NCBI GenBank assembly: GCA_016208305.1
Contig: JACQYI010000084.1
Location: 1 to 64,000, forward strand
DNA from: Oscillatoriophycideae cyanobacterium NC_groundwater_1537_Pr4_S-0.65um_50_18
GTDB lineage: Bacteria; Cyanobacteriota; Cyanobacteriia; Elainellales; Elainellaceae
Reading direction: 5' to 3'
Length of the DNA stretch: 64,000 bases
Below are positions 1-7,780 of the stretch, piece by piece (the first letter of the stretch is position 1; each line of letters begins with the position of its first letter). The notes beneath the pieces were generated by a model. It ran no database searches, was not told the DNA's origin, and was given only the letters and a program-made list of their open reading frames with translations. The position numbers were made by a program, and so were the translations under genes.

Positions 1-128
1 AAGCGGTAGAGTTGTTCATCAAATGTGCTGCGCTCAACCGCATGATTCAGATCGCCAAGCCCGATAGCTACGAAGTTGAAGCCTAACACCAAGACTACCT
101 CAAGACGGATCTGACCGCTTTTCTAATC

Positions 129-389
129 ATGCAACAAAGCCCATCGTTTCTATTATTTGCAGTGCGCGACGAAGGACGTGGAATTCCTGCGGATAAGCTA
201 GAGAGCATTTTCGATCGCTTTCACCAAGTCGATGCTTCAGATTCCCGTGAAAAAGGGGGAACTGGATTGGGGCTTGCCATCTGTCGCAGCATCGTGCAGC
301 AGCATGGAGGAGAAATTTGGGCAGAAAGTACAGTAGGGCAGGGCAGCACGTTTTACTTTACGATTCCGGTGGAGAATGGAGGGACTTAA
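129..389 (+). pseudogene. Histidine kinase C-terminal remnant (HATPase_c G-boxes only)
   Basis: This 86-residue frame is only the last part of a histidine kinase ATPase domain. It carries the G1 box DEGRGIP, the F box (IFDRFHQVDASDS), the G2 box GGTGLGLAIC and the terminal STFYF strand. The N box, the HisKA domain and all sensor domains are missing. The same frame continues upstream of the ATG but meets TAA at 84-86, and the residues encoded before that stop do not look like kinase sequence, so this is probably a recombination scar. The sequence is very close to the C-terminus of the large PAS/GAF kinase at 52742-56335. That kinase is also followed by two single receivers, as this remnant is (551 and 1014). 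A short ATP-binding protein made from the internal ATG cannot be excluded. Confidence 0.6.
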
Positions 390-500
390 GAGAGGGAGAG
401 TGAGGGAGGGTGTGAGAAGGAATGTAAGATGGTAAGCATTTCGTATCCACCCCCCTTTCATCCACCCATCCACCCACTCACCCTCCTTCACACCCTTCAA
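390..500. repeat. Purine-rich then pyrimidine-rich tract with inverted-repeat potential
   Basis: The 3' flank of the kinase remnant starts with a degenerate purine run of GGGAGAGTGAGG type (390-420) and ends with a pyrimidine-rich run (447-496). The 9-mer at 407-415 is the exact reverse complement of 488-496, so a long hairpin is possible. A related polypyrimidine run lies at 56523-56600 beside the OmpR-HPt-REC-REC gene. It could act as a terminator or simply be a low-complexity expansion. Confidence 0.4.
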
Positions 501-550
501 GGCACTCATAGAGATTTAACCAGTGCACAGGAATAGCTCAAGGAAACAGT

Positions 551-934
551 ATGTTCAAGCGTGTTCTCATCATTGATGATGATTTAGGTATTCGCAAAAT
601 CACCCAAATTTCTCTCAAGGCGATCGCAGGTTGGGAAGTGCTGGTTGCTGCGTCAGGGCAAGAGGGCATCGCGATCGCTCAAACAGAGGCAATTGATGCC
701 ATTCTCCTGGATGTGATGATGCCTGGAATGGATGGTATTACCACTTTGGAATATCTGCAAACAAATCCTAGCACTCAAATAATTCCCGTTATTTTGCTAA
801 CTGCTAAAGCTCAAGTGTTTGAGCAGCAGCAACTCACTGAGCTTCCAGTAACGGGTATCATTACAAAACCATTTAAAGCCCCAGAGTTAGTAAAACAAAT
901 GTGTTTGCTTCTTAAGTGGAACCCGTCAGCGTAA
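551..934 (+). CDS. Single-domain response regulator (CheY-like receiver)
   Basis: A 127-residue protein that is only a REC domain, with no output domain. The acidic pocket is D9/D10/D11, the phosphoacceptor is D54 (in LLDVMMPGMDG), the switch Thr is T84 and the conserved Lys is K106 in KPF. It is expected to accept phosphate from a kinase and act through protein contacts. It is followed by a second, similar receiver (1014-1382) and sits after a kinase remnant. This order matches the kinase, receiver, receiver order at 56.3-51.7 kb, and it resembles the receiver at 52314-52697 in the QxxPDAILLD and PGMDG regions. The start is the only in-frame ATG before the first beta strand, with a weak AAGGAA motif upstream. 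Confidence 0.9.
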   Translation: MFKRVLIIDDDLGIRKITQISLKAIAGWEVLVAASGQEGIAIAQTEAIDAILLDVMMPGMDGITTLEYLQTNPSTQIIPVILLTAKAQVFEQQQLTELPVTGIITKPFKAPELVKQMCLLLKWNPSA

Positions 935-954
935 TCTTGCTTCATACTCAGAGA

Positions 955-1021
955 TTATGCATAAATTTTCTCTAGATTTAGGTCATCGAATAACCTAAGC
1001 CTAGAGAAAATTTATGTATAA
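955..1021 (+). promoter_or_regulatory. Long hairpin enclosing the start codon of the next receiver gene
   Basis: The arms at 955-975 and 1001-1021 pair over 21 bp with one G-U. After a 2x2 internal loop, 978-983 pairs with 993-998 around a 9-base loop. The ATG at 1014-1016 and the whole ribosome-binding region of the receiver gene lie in the right arm. In RNA this would hide the start codon. It could be a translational gate, or an intrinsic terminator-like or mobile palindrome that landed here. Confidence 0.7.
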
Positions 1022-1382
1022 GATTTTGATTATTGACGACAATCCAAATATTTGCCTGATTACAAAAATTATCTTGAAAGACATTGCTGGCTGGGAGCCT
1101 GTGATTGCGGCTTCTGGGGAAGAAGGACTAGCCAGTGCCCAGGGTGAGCAACCGGACGCAATTCTTCTGGATGTAGAAATGCCAGGTATGGATGGAATGA
1201 TGGTTTTGAAGCAGCTTAGGGTAAATCCTGAAACTCAATTTATTCCTGTCATCCTATTTACGAGTAAAAAGATTGGCGCTGAGGCGGTTGCCCAACTTCC
1301 AATTACGGGTGTAATCTCTAAACCGTTTGATACAAATGAATTAATCAACCAAATACGCTTGCTTCTCAACTGGCATGAGTAA
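1014..1382 (+). CDS. Single-domain response regulator (CheY-like receiver)
   Basis: A 122-residue stand-alone REC domain. D8/D9 form the acidic pocket, D53 (LLDVEMPGMDG) is the phosphoacceptor, and SKPF carries the conserved Lys. The switch position is T in the segment PVILFTSKK. It is similar to the preceding receiver at 551-934, with an AASG(Q/E)EG helix 2 region and a (L/P)xTG(I/V)I segment before the Lys, so the two are tandem duplicates. The ATG used gives the usual receiver N-terminus (MYKILIIDD) and no alternative start is available. That ATG is buried in a strong 21-bp hairpin, so translation is probably conditional. The cognate kinase is not obvious; those at 1979 and 3017 are candidates. 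Confidence 0.88.
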   Translation: MYKILIIDDNPNICLITKIILKDIAGWEPVIAASGEEGLASAQGEQPDAILLDVEMPGMDGMMVLKQLRVNPETQFIPVILFTSKKIGAEAVAQLPITGVISKPFDTNELINQIRLLLNWHE

Positions 1383-1461
1383 GCCATATTTTTGACTATA
1401 TTCACAAATCGCTCATAAATTTTATCTATTTTTAAGCTAAGTTGATTCGGATCAAGCTCTG

Positions 1462-1929
1462 ATGCCTCTTTACCTACAGCAATCCTATAGCCCGCAATTT
1501 GTCTGTACTGCAATGAACCCTTCCCTTGACCGCGAAAAAGCGATCGCGATCGCTGTCAATTTACTCAAGCACAAAAGCCCTCGATTGGTTCAGGCGCTCA
1601 AAGATTTGCTGACCTTTATTCCAAACCCTGGCTATACCAAAGATGTTTTAGAAGCTGCAGTGGTTAAGCTAATTTACGCTTGTCCTGAATCTGCACTATG
1701 GTTGTTTCAGCATCCAGAAGTGTTAACCCCACACATTCAAGCAAGGGAAATCATTGCTCAGGAATTAACGCAAAGCCTGCTTTCTTGGGGATACACCTTA
1801 GAAAATTTTGGCTTTACGGCTGACTATGCTCTGGAAATGAGTGAGGACATGAAAAGGAGTCTGCTAGATTGCCAGCGAGAACCTGATAAAGCCGCGGTTG
1901 AACTAATTAGTAATTTGCTACTGCTTTAG
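1462..1929 (+). CDS. Conserved-looking small protein of unknown function
   Basis: A 155-residue frame, or 138 residues if the second Met at 1513 is the start. The second start is attractive because the protein then begins MNPSLDREKAIAIAV, straight into a predicted helical region. It is all-helical in appearance and rich in Leu and Ala, with no signal peptide, membrane segment or Cys motif. No family was recognised. It lies between two receivers and two kinases on the same strand, 80 bp after the receiver and 49 bp before the kinase, so it may be cotranscribed and could be an accessory protein of that signalling block. Codon use includes HIP1 sites like its neighbours, which favours a resident gene. 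Confidence 0.6.
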   Translation: MPLYLQQSYSPQFVCTAMNPSLDREKAIAIAVNLLKHKSPRLVQALKDLLTFIPNPGYTKDVLEAAVVKLIYACPESALWLFQHPEVLTPHIQAREIIAQELTQSLLSWGYTLENFGFTADYALEMSEDMKRSLLDCQREPDKAAVELISNLLLL

Positions 1930-1978
1930 AACAGCCATTTTCTTAACTAAGCGGTTGGAATTACCCGAATTGACGTAA

Positions 1979-3016
1979 ATGGAGATTAAAGTGAGCATAA
2001 CACAATCAAAGCAGGCATCCATTTTGCCTCTCTCTGTGAGTCAGCAATCAACTGAATCAAACATTTCTAGACTTGTACCTCAATCAGAACAATTGCAAAT
2101 AGCGTTAGAACAACTGCGATCGGCTCAGGAGGAATTACACCAAAAAAATCAGCTATTAGAGATTGCTCATCAAACAATCAAGCAGCAAAGAAAACAGATG
2201 CGAGCAGCACATCGAAAAATTCGTAAACAAGCTGCCGAGATGAATACAGGCATTAATGCTGCAAACTATGAGCAGCCTGCTCAACTGAATCGTGCCCAGC
2301 GATTAGAGAGCTTAGGTATCTTGGCGAGTCGAATTGTACATGATCTTAATAACATCTTCTCTCCTATTCTGGCAATTTCTCAATTGCTGTATTTATACCA
2401 CCCTGATTTAGGTGAGCAGTCACAAGAGATGCTGGAAATGTTAGAGAAGAGTGCTAGGCGTGGGGCAAATTTAACCAAGCAAATTTTAACGTATTCAAGA
2501 GAGTCGCATGGAGAGCATCAACCGATACAGATTGCTTCTCTATTACAGGAAGTGCTCTGTATTGCCCAGCTATCGTTTCAAAAATCGATTCATATTGATT
2601 GTCACCTCTCTGACCAACCCCTATGGTTAATTGCTGCGGACTCTACCCAGATCCATCAGATCTTGATGAACCTATGCGTGAATGCCCATGATGCTATGTC
2701 TGATGGTGGAGTTCTCACGATCTCTGCTGAAAATTGCTTTTTAGATCAGGCTTCTGCTTCCATTAAGGCGAATATTCAGGTAGGAAACTATGTGGTCATT
2801 ACGGTGACTGACACAGGTACTGGAATTCCACCCAACGTGCGCGATCGCATTTTTGAACCCTTTTTTACGACTAAACCTACGGGTCAAGGCACTGGCTTAG
2901 GGTTGTCAACTGTATTAGAAATTGTTAAAGCCCACGGAGGCTTTCTACACATTCTGAGCGAAGTGGATCAGGGAACTTCAGTAAAGGTGTACTTACCTGC
3001 CCAAGAGGAATTCTGA
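1979..3016 (+). CDS. Sensor histidine kinase, NtrB-like core with N-terminal coiled coil
   Basis: A 345-residue soluble kinase. Residues 30-100 form a long Gln/Lys-rich coiled coil. The dimerisation and phosphorylation domain follows with H121 in the H box VHDLNNIFSPIL. The HATPase_c domain has N box NLCVNAHDA, G1 DTGTGIPP, F box IFEPFFTTK and G2 GQGTGLGLS. The HDLNN form of the H box is typical of kinases related to NtrB. There is no membrane segment or recognisable sensor domain, so input probably comes through the coiled coil or a partner. The stop codon (3014-3016) directly abuts the ATG of the REC-GAF kinase at 3017, a strong sign of translational coupling. The start is ATG at 1979. Confidence 0.92.
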   Translation: MEIKVSITQSKQASILPLSVSQQSTESNISRLVPQSEQLQIALEQLRSAQEELHQKNQLLEIAHQTIKQQRKQMRAAHRKIRKQAAEMNTGINAANYEQPAQLNRAQRLESLGILASRIVHDLNNIFSPILAISQLLYLYHPDLGEQSQEMLEMLEKSARRGANLTKQILTYSRESHGEHQPIQIASLLQEVLCIAQLSFQKSIHIDCHLSDQPLWLIAADSTQIHQILMNLCVNAHDAMSDGGVLTISAENCFLDQASASIKANIQVGNYVVITVTDTGTGIPPNVRDRIFEPFFTTKPTGQGTGLGLSTVLEIVKAHGGFLHILSEVDQGTSVKVYLPAQEEF

Positions 3017-4741
3017 ATGCAGCTATTGGATATGACAGCACAACATGAGCAGTTAAGTGTTTTATCAACTTCGGCAGGACTAGTGTTGGTTGTAGATGAT
3101 GATCTAGGGATGCGGCGAATTCTGAAGCAGCTACTTGAGTCTGAAAATCTTCAAGTCATTACAGCCAGTAATGGACAAGAGGCGTTAGGACTCTACAATC
3201 ACTATTCCCCTGATTTAGTTCTGCTCGATGCCGTCATGCCAGTTATGGACGGGTTTGCTTGCTGCCATCAGTTGCGCCAATCTTGCCACCCCTTTCCAGC
3301 TTCTATTCTGATGATTACGACATTAGATGACGAAGATTCTGTGATTCGGGCATTTGAGGCGGGTGCGATCGACTATGTGACTAAACCTATTAACCGTCCG
3401 GTGTTACGTCAGCGAGTTCAGCGACTGATTCAACAATCTCGTTTGATGCAACAAATACAACGGATGAATGAAGAATTGGATCGCTACGCCCAATCATTAA
3501 GCGTGATGATTCAAGAACAAACCGCTGAACTGGAGCGATCGCTAGAATTTGAGACTATTTTAAAGCACATTACCGATCGCGTTCGTGAGTCTCTCAATGA
3601 AGAAACAATTTTACAAACGGTTGTCCAAGAATTAGGCTGTGCTTTAGGACTGGTTCGCTGTAATTTAGCTATCTATGATGCAGATGAACGGGTGTTTCAT
3701 GTTCGATATGAATATGCCAATTCTAATTCAACCTATTTGAATCGAACTATTCATTTAAACGACTACCCAGGAATTTATCATCAACTTCTTCAAGGTGATC
3801 TGGTACAGTTTTGCTCCCTGAGATCCCACTTCGGGGATAATCCGTTTGCTCTATTTGCCTTCCCTATAAGAGATGGAGAAGTCATTGGCAGCATCTGGCT
3901 TGTTAGCCCTGCCGATCGTATTTTGGATGATTTAGAAGCTCGATTAGTAAAGCAAGTGATCAACCAGTGTGCGATCGCATTGCGCCAAGCTAAGCTTTAC
4001 CGGACTGCTCAGGTTCAAGTGCAAGAACTGGAACGGCTCAATCAAGTAAAAGACGATTTCCTGAGTACCGTGTCTCATGAACTGCGAACACCGATGTCTA
4101 ACATTAAAATGGCAACCCATGTGTTAGAAATCAGCTTGAATCGCTTGGGCATTCTTGCTAATGAATCAAGTTCTATTCACCGCTACTTTAAGATACTTCA
4201 AGAAGAACAACAGCGAGAGATTAACTTAATTAATGATTTACTTGATCTCACTCGTCTGGATGCCGCAATTGAACCCTTTAATTTCACCAACGTCAATCTT
4301 AAAATTCATATTCCTCGCATTGCAGAAGCCTTTCTGGAACGGATGCAACAGCAACAGCAGCAATTTATTCTCCAAATTCCACAAAGCTTACCTTTTTTAA
4401 GGATTGATTTGTCTTCTCTAGAACGCATTCTGACTGAGCTTTTGCAAAATGCGTGTAAATATACCCCAAGCGGAGAAACGATTACTCTCTCTGCTCAGGC
4501 CATATCAGAAGCGATGGAGATTTGCATTAGCAATTCGGGTGTTGAGATTTCTCCTGTGGAATGCGATCGCATTTTCGATAAGTTTTACCGCATTTTTAGT
4601 CATGATCCTTGGAGACATAGCGGTACTGGATTAGGACTGGCACTTGTGAAAAAAAGGGTAGAGCATTTAGGCGGCAAAATCTCAGTCAAAAGTCAATCAG
4701 GACTGACGCAATTTATTATTCAACTGCCCCTCAGCCGCTAA
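3017..4741 (+). CDS. Hybrid sensor kinase: REC-coiled coil-GAF-HisKA-HATPase
   Basis: A 574-residue soluble protein. An N-terminal receiver (about 22-140) has phosphoacceptor D71 in LLDAVMPVMDG and a KPI Lys motif. A coiled coil (145-180), a GAF-like sensor domain (about 185-320) and a HisKA domain with H354 (TVSHELRTPMSN) follow. The HATPase_c domain has LLQNACKYTP, DKFYRI and HSGTGLGLALVKK. An input receiver on a kinase suggests it is controlled by phosphate from another kinase, most simply the NtrB-like one encoded immediately upstream with no intergenic base. The kinase core closely resembles that of the REC-PAS kinase at 43290-44921 (shared DPW(R/K)HxGTGLGLALVKK and SNIK segments), so these are paralogues. 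No Cys/His chromophore site was recognised in the GAF domain. Confidence 0.93.
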   Translation: MQLLDMTAQHEQLSVLSTSAGLVLVVDDDLGMRRILKQLLESENLQVITASNGQEALGLYNHYSPDLVLLDAVMPVMDGFACCHQLRQSCHPFPASILMITTLDDEDSVIRAFEAGAIDYVTKPINRPVLRQRVQRLIQQSRLMQQIQRMNEELDRYAQSLSVMIQEQTAELERSLEFETILKHITDRVRESLNEETILQTVVQELGCALGLVRCNLAIYDADERVFHVRYEYANSNSTYLNRTIHLNDYPGIYHQLLQGDLVQFCSLRSHFGDNPFALFAFPIRDGEVIGSIWLVSPADRILDDLEARLVKQVINQCAIALRQAKLYRTAQVQVQELERLNQVKDDFLSTVSHELRTPMSNIKMATHVLEISLNRLGILANESSSIHRYFKILQEEQQREINLINDLLDLTRLDAAIEPFNFTNVNLKIHIPRIAEAFLERMQQQQQQFILQIPQSLPFLRIDLSSLERILTELLQNACKYTPSGETITLSAQAISEAMEICISNSGVEISPVECDRIFDKFYRIFSHDPWRHSGTGLGLALVKKRVEHLGGKISVKSQSGLTQFIIQLPLSR

Positions 4742-4816
4742 TGCTAAAGACAAGATTTTGACTGTAGCGATCCTTTCCAAGCTGCTTGACGGACAAAACT
4801 TCTAAAACCCTTATTC

Positions 4817-4860
4817 TTGCGTGGGTTGGATTAGCATTAGCGTCACCCCACAAAATTTTG
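4817..4860. repeat. Remnant of a cyanobacterial short palindromic repeat
   Basis: A GTGGGTTGGATTAGC-type segment followed by a GCGTCACCCCAC-like return arm resembles the element at 12448-12475 (GGTTGGGGTAGCGT/AGCGTAACCC). Short hairpins of this composition are common between cyanobacterial genes. The rest of the 261-bp gap between 4741 and the CHAT gene shows no convincing gene. Confidence 0.4.
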
Positions 4861-5002
4861 CTATGGTTAGAGCTTTTCATCCCTGCCCAACTGTCTACGC
4901 CACAAAAGGCTGCCAGAATGGCGATCGTTTTTGTAAAAGCAATCCATAGTGAAAAACCGTATAAAATTCTCTCTGGGTTTGACATCACCTCATAAAGCTG
5001 AA

Positions 5003-7654
5003 ATGAGTAGCAAAAAATATTTTTTTAGAAAAATTAAAGAGTTAATCGTTTCTCTCTGTTGGCACCTTCTATTAGCGATCGCTTCCCTATTGTTATGCCT
5101 ATGGCTGACTCGTAGTCCAGCCATCTCCCAGCCTCAAAATATCATGCCTTTGCTTGGGTTGAGCGTCAGCGATCCTCAAAATCTAGTCCAGCAGGGTAAG
5201 GTGCTTTATGCCACAGGACGACTTACGGAAGCAGCGGAAATATTGCAGCAGGCAGCCCAAATCTATCAAAAACAAGGTGATACGCTGAGGCAGGCCATGA
5301 CTTTGAGCAATCTTGCCTTGGTTTATCAACAATCCGGGCTGTTTGCAGCCGCTACTCAAGCGATCAATGACAGCTTAACGCTACTGGAGGGCGGGCTACT
5401 TTCAGATCAGGAGACAGGCGATCGCTCACAGATCTTAGCGCAGACACTTGAGATTCAGGGTTCGCTGCAGCTAGAGCAGGGACAGGCAGAACTCGCCTTG
5501 GAAACCTGGCGGCAATCTGAAGCACTCCACCGTGAAATCAACGACAGCAGCGGCACCCTTCGGAGTCAAATTAACCAAGCCCAAGCTTTACAAGTTCTGG
5601 GGTTTTATCGTCGAGCGTTGACACTGCTGACTGAGTTAAGCCAGAGGCTGCACTCTCAGCCAGATTCCTTAGCTAAGGTCGTAGATTTGCGATCGCTCGG
5701 AGAGGCGCTCCAATTTACGGGAGATTTGGCGCAATCGCGTCAAGCGCTGCAAACCAGCTTGGATTTGGCTAAACGGCTGCATCTCCCTCAAGAGATTAGC
5801 GCAGCGCTGTTGAGTTTGGGGAATACCGCTAGGGTGCAACAGGATATCTCAGGAGCAACTTCTTTTTATCAGCAAGCTGCCGAGATAGCGCCTTCGCCGC
5901 TAATTAAAATTCAGGCTCAGATTAATCAAGTTAGCCTGCTTGTTTATGCCAATCAAGCGCCAGATAAGCCACTCCTATCCGTGATTACGGCTGAGTTGGC
6001 TGGCTTGCCTATGAGTCAAGCGACTGTCTATGCCGCGATTCATTTTGCTCAAGCGTTGATCAAGTTAGAGAGACAAGAATATCCGCAAGCTGCACCGGAT
6101 GTCATTGCTCACCTCTTGGCTCAGGCGGTGCAGCAATCTCGCAGCTTGGGCGACCAGCGGGCAGAAGCCTATGCGCTAGGAACGCTGGGAGGACTCTATG
6201 AGCGTACTGAACAATGGGCCGATGCCAAGAACCTGACAGAACAGGCGTTGTGGCTAGCAGATAGGGCAAATGCGTCCGATATTGCCTATCGCTGGCACTG
6301 GCAGATGGGTCGCCTGCTGAAACAGCAGGGAGATATTGCGGCAGCCATTGTTGCCTATGATGCGGCGATCGATGAATTACAGTTTCTTCGGAATGATTTG
6401 GTCGCAGTCAATCGAGAGGTGCAGTTTTCCTTTAGAGACAGTGTAGAACCTGTTTATCGGCAGTCGGTCGAATTGCTGCTGCGGCCTCAGATGACTACTG
6501 AGAGACAAGCGAGTCAACAAAATTTGGACAAAGCTCGGCAACGGATTGAGGCTTTGCAATTGGCGGAGTTGGATAACTTCTTTCGGGAGTCTTGCTTAAA
6601 TGCATCCACTGTTTTGTTAGACAAAGTTGTAGACCAGGATAATCCGACGACGGCGATTCTTTACCCCATCATCCTGCCTGATCAGCTTCAGGTGATTGCG
6701 AAAGTTCCGGGACAGCCTCTGCGCCACTATGCGGTGAATCAGCCTCAGGCCGAGATAGAGCGTGTTTTGAGCCAACTGCGGCAAAGTCTCACTGAACCTG
6801 ACACGATCGCAGAAGTGAAGGCACTCTCTCAGCAGCTCTATGGCTGGTTAATTCAACCGACCGAGTCAGTGCTGGAACAAAGCGGCATCAAAACTCTTGT
6901 TTTTGTCCTGGATGGCGCATTGCGGAGTGTGCCAATGGCGGCTTTATACGATAGCCAGCAGTATTTGGTAGAGAAATATGCCGTTGCCCTCAGTCCTGGG
7001 CTACAGTTGCTAAATCCGGAACCGATCGCCCAAGGGCAGTTACAGGTGCTGGCCGCAGGTCTGGTGCAGCCACCGTTAAATTTTCAACACTTTCCGCCAT
7101 TACCCGAAATTCAATCAGAGTTCAACTCGATCTCGGCGGCAGGGGTGCCGATTACGACCCTGCTCGATCAAGAGTTTACAAGCCAAACTTTAGAGAATCA
7201 GGTGAATCGGGCGGCGTTTAATATTCTGCATCTGGCCACGCATGGGCAGTTTAGCTCACGGGCAGAAGATACCTTCGTCTTAGCGGCAGATGGCCCGATT
7301 AACGTGACGCAATTTGACACATTTCTGCGTCGTCGAGATGAAACGCGATCGCCTGCGATCGAACTTTTGGTCTTGAGCGCTTGTCAAACGGCAGCAGGGG
7401 ACAACCGGGCAACGCTCGGTCTGGCGGGAGCGGCTGTCCGGGCAGGGGCGAGAAGTACCCTGGCTTCGTTGTGGAACATTGGCGATCGCTCTACTGCTAT
7501 TCTGATGGGGGAGTTTTACAAGGAGTTAGCTACCTCTAAGGTGACGAAAGCTGAAGCGCTGAGACGGGCGCAGGTCACGTTGCTCAAGCAGTATCCCAAT
7601 TACAGTCGTCCTGGCTATTGGGCTGCCTATGTTTTGATCGGCAACTGGCTGTAG
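5003..7654 (+). CDS. TPR-CHAT domain protein (caspase-like peptidase fold), secreted or membrane-anchored
   Basis: About 883 residues from the ATG at 5003; an upstream GTG at 4949 would add 18 and neither start has a clear ribosome site. The N-terminus is basic and followed by a hydrophobic segment (LLLAIASLLLCLWL) and ISQPQ, so a signal peptide or anchor is likely. The middle is a long series of TPR helices (from GKVLYATGRLTEAAEILQQA to about residue 480). The last 300 residues are a CHAT domain. Counted from 4949, its putative catalytic dyad is H765 in LHLATHGQFSS and C812 in LVLSACQTAAG, followed by GLAGAAVRAGA and the SLWNIGD strand. CHAT proteins are caspase-fold peptidases, and in cyanobacteria they often lie beside TPS-type adhesins, as here (7781). 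A role in processing that adhesin is inference. A strong hairpin follows at 7685-7737. Confidence 0.9.
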   Translation: MSSKKYFFRKIKELIVSLCWHLLLAIASLLLCLWLTRSPAISQPQNIMPLLGLSVSDPQNLVQQGKVLYATGRLTEAAEILQQAAQIYQKQGDTLRQAMTLSNLALVYQQSGLFAAATQAINDSLTLLEGGLLSDQETGDRSQILAQTLEIQGSLQLEQGQAELALETWRQSEALHREINDSSGTLRSQINQAQALQVLGFYRRALTLLTELSQRLHSQPDSLAKVVDLRSLGEALQFTGDLAQSRQALQTSLDLAKRLHLPQEISAALLSLGNTARVQQDISGATSFYQQAAEIAPSPLIKIQAQINQVSLLVYANQAPDKPLLSVITAELAGLPMSQATVYAAIHFAQALIKLERQEYPQAAPDVIAHLLAQAVQQSRSLGDQRAEAYALGTLGGLYERTEQWADAKNLTEQALWLADRANASDIAYRWHWQMGRLLKQQGDIAAAIVAYDAAIDELQFLRNDLVAVNREVQFSFRDSVEPVYRQSVELLLRPQMTTERQASQQNLDKARQRIEALQLAELDNFFRESCLNASTVLLDKVVDQDNPTTAILYPIILPDQLQVIAKVPGQPLRHYAVNQPQAEIERVLSQLRQSLTEPDTIAEVKALSQQLYGWLIQPTESVLEQSGIKTLVFVLDGALRSVPMAALYDSQQYLVEKYAVALSPGLQLLNPEPIAQGQLQVLAAGLVQPPLNFQHFPPLPEIQSEFNSISAAGVPITTLLDQEFTSQTLENQVNRAAFNILHLATHGQFSSRAEDTFVLAADGPINVTQFDTFLRRRDETRSPAIELLVLSACQTAAGDNRATLGLAGAAVRAGARSTLASLWNIGDRSTAILMGEFYKELATSKVTKAEALRRAQVTLLKQYPNYSRPGYWAAYVLIGNWL

Positions 7655-7684
7655 GTTAAGACATAAGGGCGTTGCTGGTTTTAA

Positions 7685-7737
7685 GGATGAATTGTGTGAG
7701 AGGGGCACTCTGCGCCCCTCTCACACAAATTTCATCC
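7685..7737. terminator. Strong 22-bp hairpin between CHAT and TPS genes (GGATGAA-ended palindrome)
   Basis: The 15-mer at 7692-7706 is the exact reverse complement of 7714-7728, around a 7-base loop. After a 2-base bulge, GGATGAA (7685-7691) pairs with TTCATCC (7731-7737). The GC-rich core could terminate or stabilise the CHAT transcript. The ends match the palindromes at 12317-12358 and 56384-56437, so it is probably one member of a dispersed family. Confidence 0.75.
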
Positions 7738-7780
7738 CCCGATTAATAAGAATGGCTGCATAAAAGGGAAAAGCAAAGGT

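Noticed and set aside
4786-4995. 69-codon frame and its minus-strand counterpart in the 4742-5002 gap
   Set aside because: Both cover a palindromic-repeat relic and lack ribosome sites; coding is unlikely.
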